This document shows positions 63,217 through 64,000 of a DNA stretch of 64,000 nt, piece after piece. Numbering within the stretch: position 1 is the first letter of the stretch; every line of letters begins with the position of its first letter. The translations under genes and the position numbers were made by a program. The stretch is taken from assembly GCF_051106095.1 (NCBI RefSeq), contig NC_135786.1, positions 87,642,001 to 87,706,000 of the forward strand, given 5' to 3'. The notes beneath the pieces were generated by a model. The model searched no databases and had not been told where the DNA came from. It saw nothing but the letters and a program-made list of their open reading frames with translations. The DNA comes from Pogona vitticeps. Taxonomy: Eukaryota > Chordata > Lepidosauria > Squamata > Agamidae.

Positions 63217-63545
63217 TCCACAAGGAGACTTCTTGGGCATGTTGAAACAGCAAAGTTTTTATTAAGTGTGAGCTGACTTTTAACATTAATAATCAATTTC
63301 TTATTACAGTTTCAGCATAATTTTAATAACCATGGGAATCTGCAGCATACATTTCCTGCTACTGATTGCTAAAGGGATAGTAGTTTTGTCCTCAAATGCA
63401 AAAAGCTTGGAGCCCTAGCGTTCAGCCAGAATACTGTTGTCGTTTCTCCAGGAATTCATCAGGCAGAATTCTGGGAGTTCCTGGCCACAACCCCACACCT
63501 ACGTTGTCTGGGACGCTTCAAGCCTGTCTTGGGCTTCCTCCCTCT

Positions 63546-63688
63546 TGTTAACATATAAAAAAGAAAGCTACTGTTGTGCTTCCTGGTCATCATAGTTCTT
63601 CAGGTGGTGTCATTTATAGAGCCTGAAGGGGAGCAAGACTACAACTCCCAGGAAGCACCGTGGCAGCTTCCTTTTTCCTACATTAACA
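63546..63688. repeat. Imperfect palindrome, about 55-bp arms
   Basis: The left side TGTTAACAT...AAAGCTACTG...GTGCTTCCTGG is mirrored on the right by CCAGGAAGCAC...GGCAGCTTCC...TTAACA, at about three quarters identity. It may be an old foldback element or two opposed copies of an ACTACAACTCCCAGGAAG-type repeat. Confidence 0.6.
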
Positions 63689-64000
63689 TGAAGTAGACCC
63701 AATCCAGTCATGAAGCCTCAGAGGTGGATCTCTAACTGCTAGAATTCTGAAGGCTGGAGTCCAAAAAACCCAAATGACATACCTCTAGAGTGTACATCCT
63801 TTTGTTCTTTGTTCTTGGACTTCCTTTTGACTTACCCCACTGTTAATGGGTTTAAGGGAAGTGATGATACCAGGGGTTGACAACTACAAAATGCCCAAGG
63901 GCTGTCGCCCACTTCTCAGCTAACTCCCCTGAATCTCTCCTCGTTAGCACTCAAAGCAGTTGAGATGTGCACCCAGCTCTTTTCAGGACTCATTAGGAAT

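Overview
The window is vertebrate nuclear DNA, almost certainly from a squamate reptile (a lizard or snake). Split genes with GT-AG introns carry recognisable amniote proteins. The repeats are the typical squamate mix: an RTE/BovB LINE, Sauria-type SINEs, a 5S rRNA-headed SINE, CR1-like LINE pieces, a Penelope-like insertion, and many small DNA transposons of Tigger-like and hAT type. The species cannot be named from this alone.

Three host genes are recognised, all on the minus strand and in the order known from human 1p22.3. SYDE2 is at the left: exon 1 at 19033-20653 and exon 2 at 9672-10382, with its C2 and RhoGAP exons beyond the left edge. The C1orf52 orthologue is complete in three coding exons: 52445-52726, 50948-51158 and 48153-48235. 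The last coding exon of BCL10 is at 62470-62831, with its CARD exons beyond the right edge. Splice sites and reading phases join consistently for SYDE2 and C1orf52.

Layout: 1-9671 is SYDE2 intron 2, with several DNA transposons and a 5S-SINE. 10383-19032 is SYDE2 intron 1. 19033-21290 is the SYDE2 CpG island and likely promoter. 21290-47640 is a repeat-rich interval between SYDE2 and C1orf52; it holds two weak hints of an unrecognised plus-strand membrane-protein gene, the Penelope-like palindrome, and a long hairpin. 47640-52960 is C1orf52. 52960-62470 is the interval before BCL10, with a nested hAT-in-Tigger pair, a 2 kb BovB LINE and CR1 material. 62832-64000 is BCL10 intron.

The three genes do not form a pathway together. 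SYDE2 is a Rho-GTPase regulator. C1orf52 is a small, poorly understood protein that is probably nuclear. BCL10 is the CARD adaptor of NF-kB signalling. Their grouping is conserved synteny.

The most notable non-gene signal is at 29471-29693. It is a 91-bp-arm palindrome flanked by a 12-bp target duplication, and its minus strand carries every element of a minimal hammerhead ribozyme of the kind found in Penelope-like elements. A second insertion of only 38 bp from the same 3' end, again with a 12-bp duplication, lies at 37816-37853. A separate near-perfect hairpin of about 165 nt is at 40436-40600.
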